Assembly (NCBI GenBank): GCA_905214315.1
Contig: CAJMLN010000006.1
Span: forward strand, 3,606-67,605
Direction: 5' to 3'
Length of the DNA: 64,000 bases
Origin: an uncultured bacterium
GTDB lineage: Bacteria > Bacillota > Clostridia > Christensenellales > QALW01
The notes beneath the pieces were generated by a model, which did no database searches, was not told the origin of the DNA, and was given only the letters and a program-made list of their open reading frames with translations. Shown here piece by piece: positions 56,497 to 64,000 of the stretch (position 1 is its first letter; the number at the start of each line of letters is the position of its first letter). A program made the translations under genes and the position numbers.

Positions 56497-57361
56497 TATT
56501 TTGGTATATCTTTCGGAAAACAGCTCCGGGCAGACGCAGCGGAGCATTGCCGCCGGCACAGGGCTTTCGGTGGGTACGGTGAATAAAACCATGGCCGAGC
56601 TTTCCGCCGCGGGCCTTGCGGGGGAAAACGCCATTGCCCCGGCGGGCCTGGCGGCGCTGGAGCCGTACCGGGTGCGCCGCGCGGTGTTTATTGCGGCGGG
56701 CTTCGGCTCCCGGCTGGCGCCCATTACCTTTAATACGCCCAAGCCCCTTGTGCGCGTAAAGGGACGGCGGATTATCGATTCCCTGCTGGACGCGGTTCTG
56801 GCGGCGGGAATTGAGGAAATTTACGTGGTGAGGGGATATTTGTGGGAGCAGTTCGACCAGCTGCTGTATCAGTATCCGATGATTAAATTTATCCAGAACC
56901 CCCTGTATAACGAGGCCAATAATATTTCCTCGGTATACTGCGCGCGGGACGTTATCCGGCAGGCCTATGTGCTGGAGGCGGATCTTCTGCTGTATAACCC
57001 CGCCCTGATTAAAAAATACCAGTATTCCAGCAATTATCTGGGCGTGCCGGTGGAGAAAACCGAGGATTGGTGCTTTGAAACCGAAAACGGCCGGATCACC
57101 CGGCTGCAGATCGGCGGGACGAATTGCTCGCACATGTTCGGCATTTCCTATTGGACGCAGGAGGACGGCGAAAAGCTGAGCCGGGACGTTGTAAGCGTGT
57201 ATAACGCCCCCGGCGGAAAGGAACGGTACTGGGATCAGGTGGCGCTGGAATATTACCGCGCCAACTATGAGATTTCGGTGCGGGAATGCAGTTTTCGGGA
57301 TATTATTGAGATCGATACCTTCAATGAACTCAAGCAGCTGGATCCGACCTACGATATGTAA
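56474..57361 (+). CDS. Winged-helix plus LicC-like cytidylyltransferase fusion
   Basis: A 295-residue protein. Residues 1-55 are a MarR/GntR-like winged helix (TQRSIAAGTGLSVGTVNKTM), residues about 68-295 a LicC-type nucleotidyltransferase: FIAAGFGSRLAPITFNTPKP, NPLYNEANNISSVYCARD, LEADLLLYN and RYWDQVALEYYR. LicC makes CDP-choline from phosphocholine and CTP; related enzymes may take phosphoethanolamine or 2-aminoethylphosphonate. No LicA kinase or LicD transferase is nearby. The overlap with the importer suggests it activates the imported molecule, the helix part perhaps self-regulating the operon. Confidence 0.85.
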   Translation: MLTKKQFDILVYLSENSSGQTQRSIAAGTGLSVGTVNKTMAELSAAGLAGENAIAPAGLAALEPYRVRRAVFIAAGFGSRLAPITFNTPKPLVRVKGRRIIDSLLDAVLAAGIEEIYVVRGYLWEQFDQLLYQYPMIKFIQNPLYNEANNISSVYCARDVIRQAYVLEADLLLYNPALIKKYQYSSNYLGVPVEKTEDWCFETENGRITRLQIGGTNCSHMFGISYWTQEDGEKLSRDVVSVYNAPGGKERYWDQVALEYYRANYEISVRECSFRDIIEIDTFNELKQLDPTYDM

Positions 57362-57382
57362 CGGGTTTTTGGGTTTTTAAAA

Positions 57383-57420
57383 GCGAGGGCACGGGCTTTA
57401 GGGCGCTGTGCTCTTTTTTT
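57383..57420 (+). terminator. Intrinsic terminator of the importer/LicC operon
   Basis: GAGGGCAC pairs with GTGCTC(T) with a G-T, enclosing GGGCTTTAGGGCGCT, followed by TTTTTTT. Located 22 bases past the stop codon. Confidence 0.75.
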
Positions 57421-57501
57421 ATATTAACAATATTTTCCGTAGAAAGCGCTTTTTCGGCCCGCCGACGGGGAAAAGCAGTGGAAAAAGCTTCTTCGCTGTG
57501 C

Positions 57502-57644
57502 TATAATGGCTTCGGAATACAAGCGCGAGGGAACAGAAATTTGTTGGAACGGAAAAGATGCAAAAAAACAGTCTGCCCGAACGCTAAGGGATTTGAGGAA
57601 CCGTCGCTTTCGGCAAAGGTCTGCGCACAATCAGACCTTTTTTT
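57502..57644 (+). ncRNA. Candidate leader RNA with intrinsic terminator upstream of the sigma gene
   Basis: A -10 TATAAT (57502-57507) with a poor -35 (TGGAAA, 57479-57484) initiates here. About 135 nt later AAAGGTCTG / CAGACCTTTTTTT (57615-57644) forms a clear intrinsic terminator, about 100 bases before the sigma ORF. The region between holds repeated GGAAC/GGGAA elements and CCGTCGCTTTCGG. It may be a small RNA or an attenuating leader; no known riboswitch was recognised. Confidence 0.5.
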
Positions 57645-57742
57645 GACCGGGTTTCAGGGCAAGAGGGAAAAAATTTTTTCTTTGCTGAAACATTTTGGCC
57701 TTTTGCAGCGTTTTAAGGGTGAAAGGGAAAGGAAAAACGGCT

Positions 57743-58225
57743 ATGAAGAACTATACCGATGAAGAGTTTAAACGAATCATGGACGACTGGGGCGATATGG
57801 TTCTGCGGATCTGCTTTGTGCGGCTGCGGAACTTTGCCGACGCACAGGATGCGTTCCAGGAGGTCTTTTTAAAGCTGTACCGCGCAAAAAAAACGCCGGA
57901 GCCGGAATTTCTGAAGCCCTGGCTGATTAAAACGGCCTGCAATACCTGTGCTTCGCAGCTGCGCAGCCGCCGGATTTTCCTTCCCCTTTCAGAGGATATC
58001 CCCGCGGCGGAGGCGTTTTATGACCGTACGGTTTTATCCGCTGTACTTTCCCTTTCCCAAACAGACCGCACGCTGGTGTATCTGTTTTATTACGAAAATT
58101 TAAAAACCGCGGAAATCGCCCGGATAACCGGTATAAAGGACGCGACCGTGCGTACGCGTCTGCGCCGGGCCAGGCTGACCTTAAAGGAAATTTTGCAGGA
58201 GGATTTGTATGAGGAATCATTTTAA
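57743..58225 (+). CDS. ECF-type RNA polymerase sigma factor
   Basis: A 160-residue alternative sigma factor. Region 2 (about 20-75: MVLRICFVRLRNFADAQDAF) and region 4 (about 105-150: ARITGIKDATVRTRLRRARL) are clear. Start ATG 57743 follows an AGGGAAAGG stretch. It overlaps the downstream anti-sigma-like gene by 17 bp, the normal sigma/anti-sigma coupling. Expected to be kept inactive by the next gene product until an envelope signal arrives. Confidence 0.93.
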   Translation: MKNYTDEEFKRIMDDWGDMVLRICFVRLRNFADAQDAFQEVFLKLYRAKKTPEPEFLKPWLIKTACNTCASQLRSRRIFLPLSEDIPAAEAFYDRTVLSAVLSLSQTDRTLVYLFYYENLKTAEIARITGIKDATVRTRLRRARLTLKEILQEDLYEESF

Positions 58226-59528
58226 CGGCATCAGGGCCGATGAAGCATTAAAGCAGAAAACGCTGGAGAAAGCGAAGCAGAAGAGCCGAAAAGGACGGCT
58301 GCTGCCCTCTCTTTCCGCCGCGGCGGCCGTATTGGCGGCAGTGATCGGCCTTGCGGCGCTGGCGCCGTCGTGGATAAAAGGTTCCAACGCGGATAACGCT
58401 GTGCCGGAGAATCCGTCCCATAGCGTGGACGCGGAAAGCGCAGGCCGGGAAGAAATGAGCGGAATGCTGGGGGAAGCGCCGGCGGGGGCTCCGGAGGCGT
58501 CTATAGAAACTGCATGGCCGGAGAGTCAGCCGCAAACCCGGATGACTGCCGCGGCCCTTGACGACAACGCCTGCTTTCAGCAATGGCTGGAACGAAAAAA
58601 TGCTTCGGCGTTTGACCTTTACGGCTTTAAGGCCGACCGGCGCATTGCGGTTAAGGTGACGGGAGAAACCGGCGCGGCGTTGCCCTTTGCGGCCGTTACC
58701 TTGACGGACGGACAGGGAAATATTCTGTATGACGCCGTTACCGACATCCGGGGAAACGCCTATCTGTTCTATGATTTTTATAATGTGTCGGGCACGCCCG
58801 CATCCGTGTGCGCTGCTTTTGCCGGCCGGAGGGCAGAGGCGGCGCTGACGCAGGGACAGACGGAGGTTTCGCTTTCCCTGCCGGTGCCGCCCGAGACGCC
58901 GCAGGCGCTGGATATTCTGTTTATGATCGATACTACCGGCTCCATGGGCGATGAGCTGGAGTATTTAAAGGAAGAAACCGCGCAGCTGCTCACGGAGCTT
59001 ACGCTTGCCTACAGCACGCAGGTGAGTATTAACTTTTACCGGGACGAGGGCGATGCATACGTGGTAAAAAGCAATCCATTTACGGCGGACATCGGTCAAG
59101 CCGCAGCGCAGCTCAGGCAGGAAAGCGTGGACGGCGGAGGAGATTATCCCGAGGCGGTGGAAAAAGCGCTGGAAAATGGCATTTCCGGGCATCAGTGGCG
59201 CGGAAATTCCGTAAAAATTGCATTTTTAGTGCTGGACGCCCCGGCGCATAAGAGCGAGGGCGTGTCACAGAGTTTGTTTCAGAGCATTCAGGCGGCAGCC
59301 CGTCAGGGAATCCGTCTGATACCGGTGATGGCCAGCGGCGCGGATGAAGCCACGGAGATTCTTTGCCGCCAGCTTGCCTTGTTTACCGGCGGCCGGTTTG
59401 TATTTATTACCGACCACAGCGGGATAGGCAACGCGCACCGGGAACCCATTACTACGGTGGCTTATGAGGTAAAGCCGCTGATTACGATTTTAAAGGAGGT
59501 TATTTATGCGTATACAAAAATGGATTAA
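58209..59528 (+). CDS. Anti-sigma-like membrane protein with extracellular VWA domain
   Basis: A 439-residue protein. A cytoplasmic N-terminus (about 1-33), one transmembrane helix (about 35-55), an acidic linker, a beta-sandwich segment (about 135-225; RIAVKVTGETGAALPFAAV) and a von Willebrand factor A domain (about 235-430) with MIDAS-type DTTGSMGDE at Asp 241. Its gene overlaps the sigma gene, so by context the short cytoplasmic part binds the sigma factor. The VWA domain would be outside the cell as sensor or ligand-binding part. The overlapping third gene is probably a signalling partner. Confidence 0.8.
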   Translation: MRNHFNGIRADEALKQKTLEKAKQKSRKGRLLPSLSAAAAVLAAVIGLAALAPSWIKGSNADNAVPENPSHSVDAESAGREEMSGMLGEAPAGAPEASIETAWPESQPQTRMTAAALDDNACFQQWLERKNASAFDLYGFKADRRIAVKVTGETGAALPFAAVTLTDGQGNILYDAVTDIRGNAYLFYDFYNVSGTPASVCAAFAGRRAEAALTQGQTEVSLSLPVPPETPQALDILFMIDTTGSMGDELEYLKEETAQLLTELTLAYSTQVSINFYRDEGDAYVVKSNPFTADIGQAAAQLRQESVDGGGDYPEAVEKALENGISGHQWRGNSVKIAFLVLDAPAHKSEGVSQSLFQSIQAAARQGIRLIPVMASGADEATEILCRQLALFTGGRFVFITDHSGIGNAHREPITTVAYEVKPLITILKEVIYAYTKMD

Positions 59529-60099
59529 AGCCACTGCGGTGGCTGTTCTTGCGGTAAGCATGACGGGATCGGCCTTCTGGCTGATTCATGCTGCGGGGCA
59601 GGAGGTGCCGCTCTCTGCCGGAGCGGGGAACTGGGACGGAGCTTCTGTCGTCATAAAGAGCGAGCCGTCTTCGCCGGCAGGGATTTCGTTGGCGGTGAGT
59701 ATGGAAAACGCATTTTCGCAGGAGCAGGAAACGCCGCCGCTCTGCGGCGTGTCCGAGGATGCAGAGGAGTTGTTCGTTTCCTTTTCCGTGCTGGAAAGCT
59801 CAGCGGAGGGGTGCCGGCTGCAGGTTGTTAACAACAGCGCATCCCACATGCTTTCCACGGGCTACGCTTTTTCCCTGGAGGTGAAAAAGGGCGGGCAGTA
59901 TGTACCGGCGGATTACCATACGCCGCCCTGCTGGCCGGAGATCGCCTGCATGGTCGAGCCCGGCGGCACGCTGGTGCTGCGGTTTGACTGGCATGCTTCC
60001 TACGGCAGCCTGGCGCCAGGAGAATATCGGATTGTAACCGAATACTTTTCCGAAACTTCGGCCTTTACCCAAAAAACCCCGTTTACTGTAATAGAATAA
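59506..60099 (+). CDS. Secreted Ig-like domain protein of the sigma operon
   Basis: A 197-residue exported protein; signal peptide or anchor about residues 8-30 (AVAVLAVSMTGSAFWL). It has a C-terminal beta-sandwich with GYAFSLEVKKGGQYVP, LRFDWHASYGSLAPGEYRIV, reminiscent of bacterial immunoglobulin-like (Big-type) domains found beside ECF operons. ATG 59506 has AAAGGAGG upstream and overlaps the anti-sigma gene by 23 bp. It may be a ligand or stabiliser of the VWA sensor. Family call is tentative. Confidence 0.7.
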   Translation: MRIQKWIKATAVAVLAVSMTGSAFWLIHAAGQEVPLSAGAGNWDGASVVIKSEPSSPAGISLAVSMENAFSQEQETPPLCGVSEDAEELFVSFSVLESSAEGCRLQVVNNSASHMLSTGYAFSLEVKKGGQYVPADYHTPPCWPEIACMVEPGGTLVLRFDWHASYGSLAPGEYRIVTEYFSETSAFTQKTPFTVIE

Positions 60100-60131
60100 A
60101 AATCCCTCCCTTATAAGGAGGGATTTTTTTC
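60098..60131 (+). terminator. Intrinsic terminator of the sigma operon
   Basis: AAAATCCCTCC / GGAGGGATTTT with loop CTTATAA is followed by TTTTTTTCG, at the stop codon. Confidence 0.9.
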
Positions 60132-60283
60132 GTATCCCGTTTTTTTTCGTTGTTAAGGCGCTTTTTCGGCGCGGCTGTGGCGTTTGGCTAAAAATGCTTA
60201 CAAACTACGGAAGATAAAAAGTCCCAAAAACTATAAAACACCCGGAGAAAGGCGTTTTATAGCTGTTTATGAAGTTCATCAGA

Positions 60284-60332
60284 AAAGGGGGGATGAGATG
60301 CCCAAAATTAAAATTGGTACTCCCCTTTTCGC
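60284..60332. repeat. Inverted repeat GAAAAGGGG / CCCCTTTTC
   Basis: The 9-bp arms are separated by 31 bases and lie just past the stop of the leftward ABC permease gene. It may act as a weak terminator on that strand (tail CCCCTTTTCTG). The adjacent 60132-60340 gap holds no supported gene. Confidence 0.45.
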
Positions 60333-60340
60333 CTACTATA

Positions 60341-61180
60341 TTACTCCAAATTTAATTTTTTTTCAAGTAAATATTTTGAAAGGAAAAAACAGCAGATTGC
60401 AAATATTGCGCTTATGATAATTGAAAGGGTATTGGTCAGGTTCATATAGGCGTCCGTACTCAATTCCAGCAAAGTACCGCTGCTTAACAGCAGGGGGAAA
60501 AATAAGACGATGGAGCTGACGATGCTCTTGATGGCCGATATGGCAAAAATCAGGCCGATTGCCGATAAAATCTTGTGCTTTCGGGCGATTACGGCGCCAA
60601 GAATGATTGCCGTATAGATCATCAGTATCGTGCTGATGCAGGAGAGCACCAGGTTTATAAGCGTTAGGGCCAGCGCTGCCCAGTTTTGAAGCTCCAGAAG
60701 GTTTAAATTCAAAAAAAGCTGTTGGAGAGAGCGTGAAACGGCATCCAAATCCATTTCAAAAATATCCATAAAAGGAATAAATAGTACAATAAAAGCAAAA
60801 AATGTAGCAATCCATGCAATGAGGTTCCATACAAAAGCAGTGAATAGCTTGGAGCAAAGAATGTTGGCCGGCGATACCGGCAGGGTAAAAGTAAGATAGC
60901 CCTCGTCCGTCACCAGATTCTTATAAAAGTGCACCATCATGAAAACCATCATCAGCGCGCACAGCGCGAACAGGGCAAAAATGCACAAAGTAAATAAAAA
61001 AGCGCTGGAAATGGTTAAAAAAATGCCCAATGTAGATTCGAAGCCCGTTCCGGAAATCCCGCGGTTCAATAAGAAGGAAAATACGGCGCCCAAAACTCCC
61101 GTGCATAGAATAGAGAGCACCAGCGGCAGCCCGTAACGCCGGGTATTGATAAAATCATATTTCAGCAGCTTGGAAAACAT
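60341..61180 (-). CDS. ABC-2 type exporter membrane protein
   Basis: A 279-residue integral membrane protein with about six hydrophobic segments and the ABC-2 style opening MFSKLLKYDFINTRRYGLPL. The region KNLVTDEGYLTFTLPVSPANIL is the characteristic elbow-to-TM2 sequence in YtrC/BcrB-like permeases. Its start overlaps the ATPase end by 19 bp. Transported substrate unknown; antibiotic peptide or lipid export are common for this type. Confidence 0.82.
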   Translation of the reverse strand: MFSKLLKYDFINTRRYGLPLVLSILCTGVLGAVFSFLLNRGISGTGFESTLGIFLTISSAFLFTLCIFALFALCALMMVFMMVHFYKNLVTDEGYLTFTLPVSPANILCSKLFTAFVWNLIAWIATFFAFIVLFIPFMDIFEMDLDAVSRSLQQLFLNLNLLELQNWAALALTLINLVLSCISTILMIYTAIILGAVIARKHKILSAIGLIFAISAIKSIVSSIVLFFPLLLSSGTLLELSTDAYMNLTNTLSIIISAIFAICCFFLSKYLLEKKLNLE

Positions 61181-61875
61181 CTGAACACCTCCCTGAAAAA
61201 CTGATCCAGCGACATTCCCTTCTGGGTACGTACGGTATCGGCGGTATCATGCACATAAATACGGCCGTTATTGATAAAAAGGAATTCGTCCAGAATCTTT
61301 TCCACATCCTGTATCAGGTGGGTGGAAAGAATCACGGAGGATTCCGGCCGGTAGTTTTGCAGAATCGTATTTAAAATATATTCTCTGGCCGCCGGATCGA
61401 CGCCGCCGATGGGTTCATCCAGCAAATAGAGCTTGGCTCTGCGCGCCATAACCAGTACCAGCTGGACCTTTTCCCGTGTTCCCTTGGAGAGCGTCCGGAG
61501 CTTCGCCTGGGGCGGCACCGCCAGCAGGCGGAGCATAGATTCGGCCTGCGCGGCGTCAAAATCCGCATAAAAATCGCGGAAAAAGGTTACGCAGCGGGCC
61601 ACGGTCATGGAGGGGTTGAAATAGAGCCGCTCCGGCAGGTACGATACATAGGCCTTCGTTTCGGGGCCGGGAACATTTCCGTCAATGGTCACGCTGCCCG
61701 CGGTAGGGGTCAGAAGCCCGGCCAGCAGCTTGATCAGTGTGGTCTTTCCACTGCCGTTAGGGCCTAAAAGGCCGATAATTTTTCCCCTGGGCAGCTCCAG
61801 GTTGAGGTTGTCAAGCGCCGGCAGGCTTCCGTATTTTTTTGTCAGCCCGCAGCAGCGCAGAATCGGCTCGCTCAT
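61162..61875 (-). CDS. ABC exporter ATP-binding protein
   Basis: A 237-residue ATPase: Walker A LLGPNGSGKTTLIK, signature LSKGTREKVQLVL (Gln/Gly variant of LSGGQ), Walker B LYLLDEPIGGVDP and ILSTHLIQDVEKIL. The Walker A-to-signature length and the variant signature match YtrB/BcrA-type exporters. Start 61875 has AAAGGATG upstream; a GTG/ATG further up is not needed. First gene of a two-gene leftward operon. Confidence 0.9.
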   Translation of the reverse strand: MSEPILRCCGLTKKYGSLPALDNLNLELPRGKIIGLLGPNGSGKTTLIKLLAGLLTPTAGSVTIDGNVPGPETKAYVSYLPERLYFNPSMTVARCVTFFRDFYADFDAAQAESMLRLLAVPPQAKLRTLSKGTREKVQLVLVMARRAKLYLLDEPIGGVDPAAREYILNTILQNYRPESSVILSTHLIQDVEKILDEFLFINNGRIYVHDTADTVRTQKGMSLDQFFREVFRCFPSC

Positions 61876-61975
61876 GGTAAAACATCCTTTCTTTTTCATT
61901 TTTTCCGGCCGGCTGTGCGCTGAACCGGCAAGGCTTCTTTTTTTTTACAGAGAAATATTTCTTTTGTACTATTTC

Positions 61976-62004
61976 ATCATACGCTATTTTAAAAGAAAAG
62001 TCAA
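61976..62004 (-). promoter_or_regulatory. Promoter of the ABC exporter operon
   Basis: On the minus strand, -35 TTGACT (62004-61999), 17-bp spacer, -10 TATGAT (61981-61976). AT-rich flanks (GAAATAGTAC, GAAATATTTC) could hold a regulator site; no GntR gene is adjacent. Confidence 0.7.
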
Positions 62005-62090
62005 TATTTAAAACACAGAGGTTAGCCCCGTTGGTTTGCGCAGAGAGAACGTGGCGCAGGCATTATTTTTGCAAAAAAGCCCCCGGGGTA

Positions 62091-62119
62091 TTGACTTTGC
62101 TTTTGGGGTTTGCTATAAT
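62091..62119 (+). promoter_or_regulatory. Promoter of the DUF5060/DUF4038 gene
   Basis: -35 TTGACT (62091-62096), 17-bp spacer, -10 TATAAT (62114-62119). RBS GCGAGG lies just before ATG 62154. Confidence 0.8.
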
Positions 62120-62153
62120 CGGGGAAAGATTAAAATTTGCGAGGTAAAAAATC

Positions 62154-64000
62154 ATGCAGCTTCAAAAATGGCTTTGCGGCGAGCTGACGTTTCATGCCGC
62201 TTCAGCCTATCAGGATCCTTTTGGCGAAGTGGAGATGACCGCTGTTTTCACCTGCGAGGACGGCACTGTTTTGACCCGCCCCGCTTTCTGGGATGGCGGC
62301 GACGTTTGGCGCGTGCGCGTAGCGCTGACGCGTCTGGGCAGCTGGACGTATACCACCGCCTGCTCTAACAGGGGCGATGCCGGCCTGCACGGCGTGTTCG
62401 GTGCCATAGAATGCGTGGAATATACCGGCGAGCATGCGATTTATAAACACGGCTTTTTAAAGGTGAGTGAGGACGGCCACTATTTTGTGCACGACGACGG
62501 CACGCCGTTCTTTTATTTGGGTGATACTCACTGGCTGATGCCCCACGAGCATTGGAACGATTCCAACGTGGAGGGCATTGAATCCCAGTTCCGCTTTATG
62601 GTGGATGTGCGCATTGCCCAAGGGTTTACGGTATACCAGTCCGAGCCGCTTTCCCCGCCGAAGATGAATTTTCATGACGGCATCGACGAGGCCGACGTGG
62701 CCGTTCTGCGCGAGGCGTTTGATGAAAAATTCCGCTATATTGCCCAAAACGGCCTGGTGCACGCCAACGCCGAGCTGTTCTTTACCCCTACGATTAACGA
62801 TAACCGCTTTACGCCGGAATATTTAGTGCGCCTGACCAAGATGTGGTCGGCCCGGTACGGCGCTTACCCGGTGCTGTGGACCGTGGCCCAGGAAAGCGAC
62901 GTGGATTTTTACGGCGGTGCCGAGATACGCAAATGGATGGTGGTGGCGGAAACGCTTTATTTAAACGATTGCTATAAGCACCCGCTTACCGCGCACATGT
63001 GCAACGACGGCCGCTGTTTTGCCCATAATACGGCCTGGGGCGATAAGTACTTCCATTTCTGGTTTGGCCTGCAGGCCCAGGGGATGTCCAATCTCAAATA
63101 TTTCCGGGATTTCTATACCTACAGCCCCGCCAAGCCCATGGTCAATTACGAAACCGGCTACGAACACCTTTGGAACCCGGAAAACGGGGCCGTATGCGCG
63201 GGGTATCGTTCCTTTTTAAACGGCGTGTTCGGCTACGGCTACGGCGCCCACGGCGTTTGGAACGGCAATTATGATATCAACGACTGGATGGATTACGGCG
63301 GCTATATGCGCTGGTTTGAGGGGCTGAACCTGCCCGGCGGCGCCAAGCTGATTGCAATGCGGCAGCTGTTTGAAAGCATTCCCTGGTGGAAGCTCACCCC
63401 CCGGTTTGACGATACCGCCTGGTGGGATTTTGACGTGGAAATGTGCCTCTCTACGCTGGAGGACCATACGTATATCGCCATGCTGTTCCAATCCGGACCG
63501 GCGCACGCGGTGTTTAAGCAGCTGAAAAACGAAAAGTATTCCGCCTTTTGGTTTGACGTTCACTCCGGCAGCCTGACGCTGGCCGAGGAATTTGTTCCCG
63601 AAAACGGCACGTATACGCTGCCGCCCAAGCCGGATGCCGGCTCCTGGGTGATCATCGTAACCAGCCGCCCGGAACTCTTTACGGCCCGGCCGCTGATGAT
63701 AACCTCTCAAAACTTTAAAACCGTGCTTACCCACCGGGGCGATACGGTGCAGCTTTCGGCCAACCGGCCCGTGCGCTGGTGCGTGGATGATGAGGACATT
63801 GCCCAAATTGATGAAACCGGCCTGCTGTGCGCGTGCGGCAAAAACGGCAATGTAACGGTAACGGCGGAGGATTTAGAGGGCAATACGGTCTCCCGCCGGT
63901 TTGTGGTGATCCGCCAAAATACGCAGGAGCCGCCCAAAGGCCCCGAGAGCGTAAGCGTGCGGCCGTTTATCAAATGGGAAAACAGAACGGTTTTAAATGA
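62154..64000 (+). CDS. DUF5060/DUF4038 glycoside hydrolase (3' end outside window)
   Basis: At least 615 residues, open to the window end. The N-terminal DUF5060 beta-sandwich (about 1-95; AFWDGGDVWRVRVALTRLGS) is followed by a DUF4038-type TIM barrel (about 100-480; FYLGDTHWLMPHE, VLWTVAQESDVDFYG, VNYETGYEHLW carrying candidate catalytic Glu residues) and a bacterial Ig-like domain (about 525-590). No signal peptide, so it probably acts on imported plant-type oligosaccharides (apiosidase/GH140-like or related). The missing C-terminus prevents a firmer call. Confidence 0.75.
   Translation, partial: MQLQKWLCGELTFHAASAYQDPFGEVEMTAVFTCEDGTVLTRPAFWDGGDVWRVRVALTRLGSWTYTTACSNRGDAGLHGVFGAIECVEYTGEHAIYKHGFLKVSEDGHYFVHDDGTPFFYLGDTHWLMPHEHWNDSNVEGIESQFRFMVDVRIAQGFTVYQSEPLSPPKMNFHDGIDEADVAVLREAFDEKFRYIAQNGLVHANAELFFTPTINDNRFTPEYLVRLTKMWSARYGAYPVLWTVAQESDVDFYGGAEIRKWMVVAETLYLNDCYKHPLTAHMCNDGRCFAHNTAWGDKYFHFWFGLQAQGMSNLKYFRDFYTYSPAKPMVNYETGYEHLWNPENGAVCAGYRSFLNGVFGYGYGAHGVWNGNYDINDWMDYGGYMRWFEGLNLPGGAKLIAMRQLFESIPWWKLTPRFDDTAWWDFDVEMCLSTLEDHTYIAMLFQSGPAHAVFKQLKNEKYSAFWFDVHSGSLTLAEEFVPENGTYTLPPKPDAGSWVIIVTSRPELFTARPLMITSQNFKTVLTHRGDTVQLSANRPVRWCVDDEDIAQIDETGLLCACGKNGNVTVTAEDLEGNTVSRRFVVIRQNTQEPPKGPESVSVRPFIKWENRTVLN

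Noticed and set aside
60184..60417. Possible 77-codon rightward ORF in the convergent gap
   Set aside because: Overlaps the end of the leftward ABC permease gene, lacks a good RBS, and contains an inverted repeat likely to be structural.

Overview
The window looks like a chromosomal segment of a Gram-positive Clostridia-type bacterium, probably a gut or other carbohydrate-degrading anaerobe. Evidence: AGGAGG-type ribosome binding sites, consensus sigma-A promoters, lipobox signal peptides, a sortase-like anchor, a TnpV remnant, a Glu111-type MetA, an ECF sigma/anti-sigma operon, and many AraC-type regulators beside glycosidase genes. Coding DNA is mostly GC-rich at third positions. The stretch around 20.0-23.4 kb is visibly more AT-rich and looks acquired. 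No rRNA, tRNA or CRISPR array was found.

Layout: (1) 1-6.3 kb holds the end of gltX and a leftward polA-coaE-lytic transglycosylase-lipoprotein cluster. (2) 6.4-12.7 kb is a glycogen operon (glgA-glgP-GH13 amylase) plus a VOC protein, with three near-perfect ParB/parS-like 16-mers. (3) 12.8-16.7 kb has a phosphoesterase and AraC regulator divergent from two TIM-barrel sugar isomerase genes, with a 21-bp direct repeat overlapping the -35 box. (4) 16.8-31.7 kb is an accessory carbohydrate and surface region: GH25 lysozyme, GH99-like anchored protein, tnpV remnant, beta-helix adhesin behind a CATA microsatellite and an attenuator-like leader, PocR/AraC regulator, NahK-like kinase with a GH123-like enzyme, heparinase-like protein, and a DUF4097 lipoprotein with PopT/DUF368. 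(5) 32.0-36.8 kb holds metY-metA, and a GH4 alpha-galactosidase with a divergent AraC regulator. (6) 36.8-47.6 kb is housekeeping: metK, secA, prfB (programmed frameshift with an unusual UAA stop), tsaD, metG, tatD.

(7) 47.8-57.4 kb is the most unusual part. A small Mor-type activator precedes a rightward run of envelope genes: an LtaS-like sulfatase-fold protein, a small membrane protein, a divergent signal peptidase I, a single ORF fusing a YidC/Oxa1 insertase to a TagB/TagF-type CDP-glycerol glycerophosphotransferase, a complete PotABCD/2-aminoethylphosphonate-type ABC importer, and a winged-helix-LicC cytidylyltransferase fusion. I infer a module that imports a small phospho- or amino-alcohol, activates it as a CDP derivative, and decorates a teichoic-acid-like surface polymer. 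(8) 57.5-60.1 kb is an ECF sigma / VWA-type anti-sigma / Ig-like secreted protein operon behind a leader with an intrinsic terminator. (9) 60.3-64 kb has an ABC-2 exporter pair and the start of a DUF5060/DUF4038 glycosidase cut by the window edge.

All functions are inferred by eye from motifs and family memory. No database search was run.
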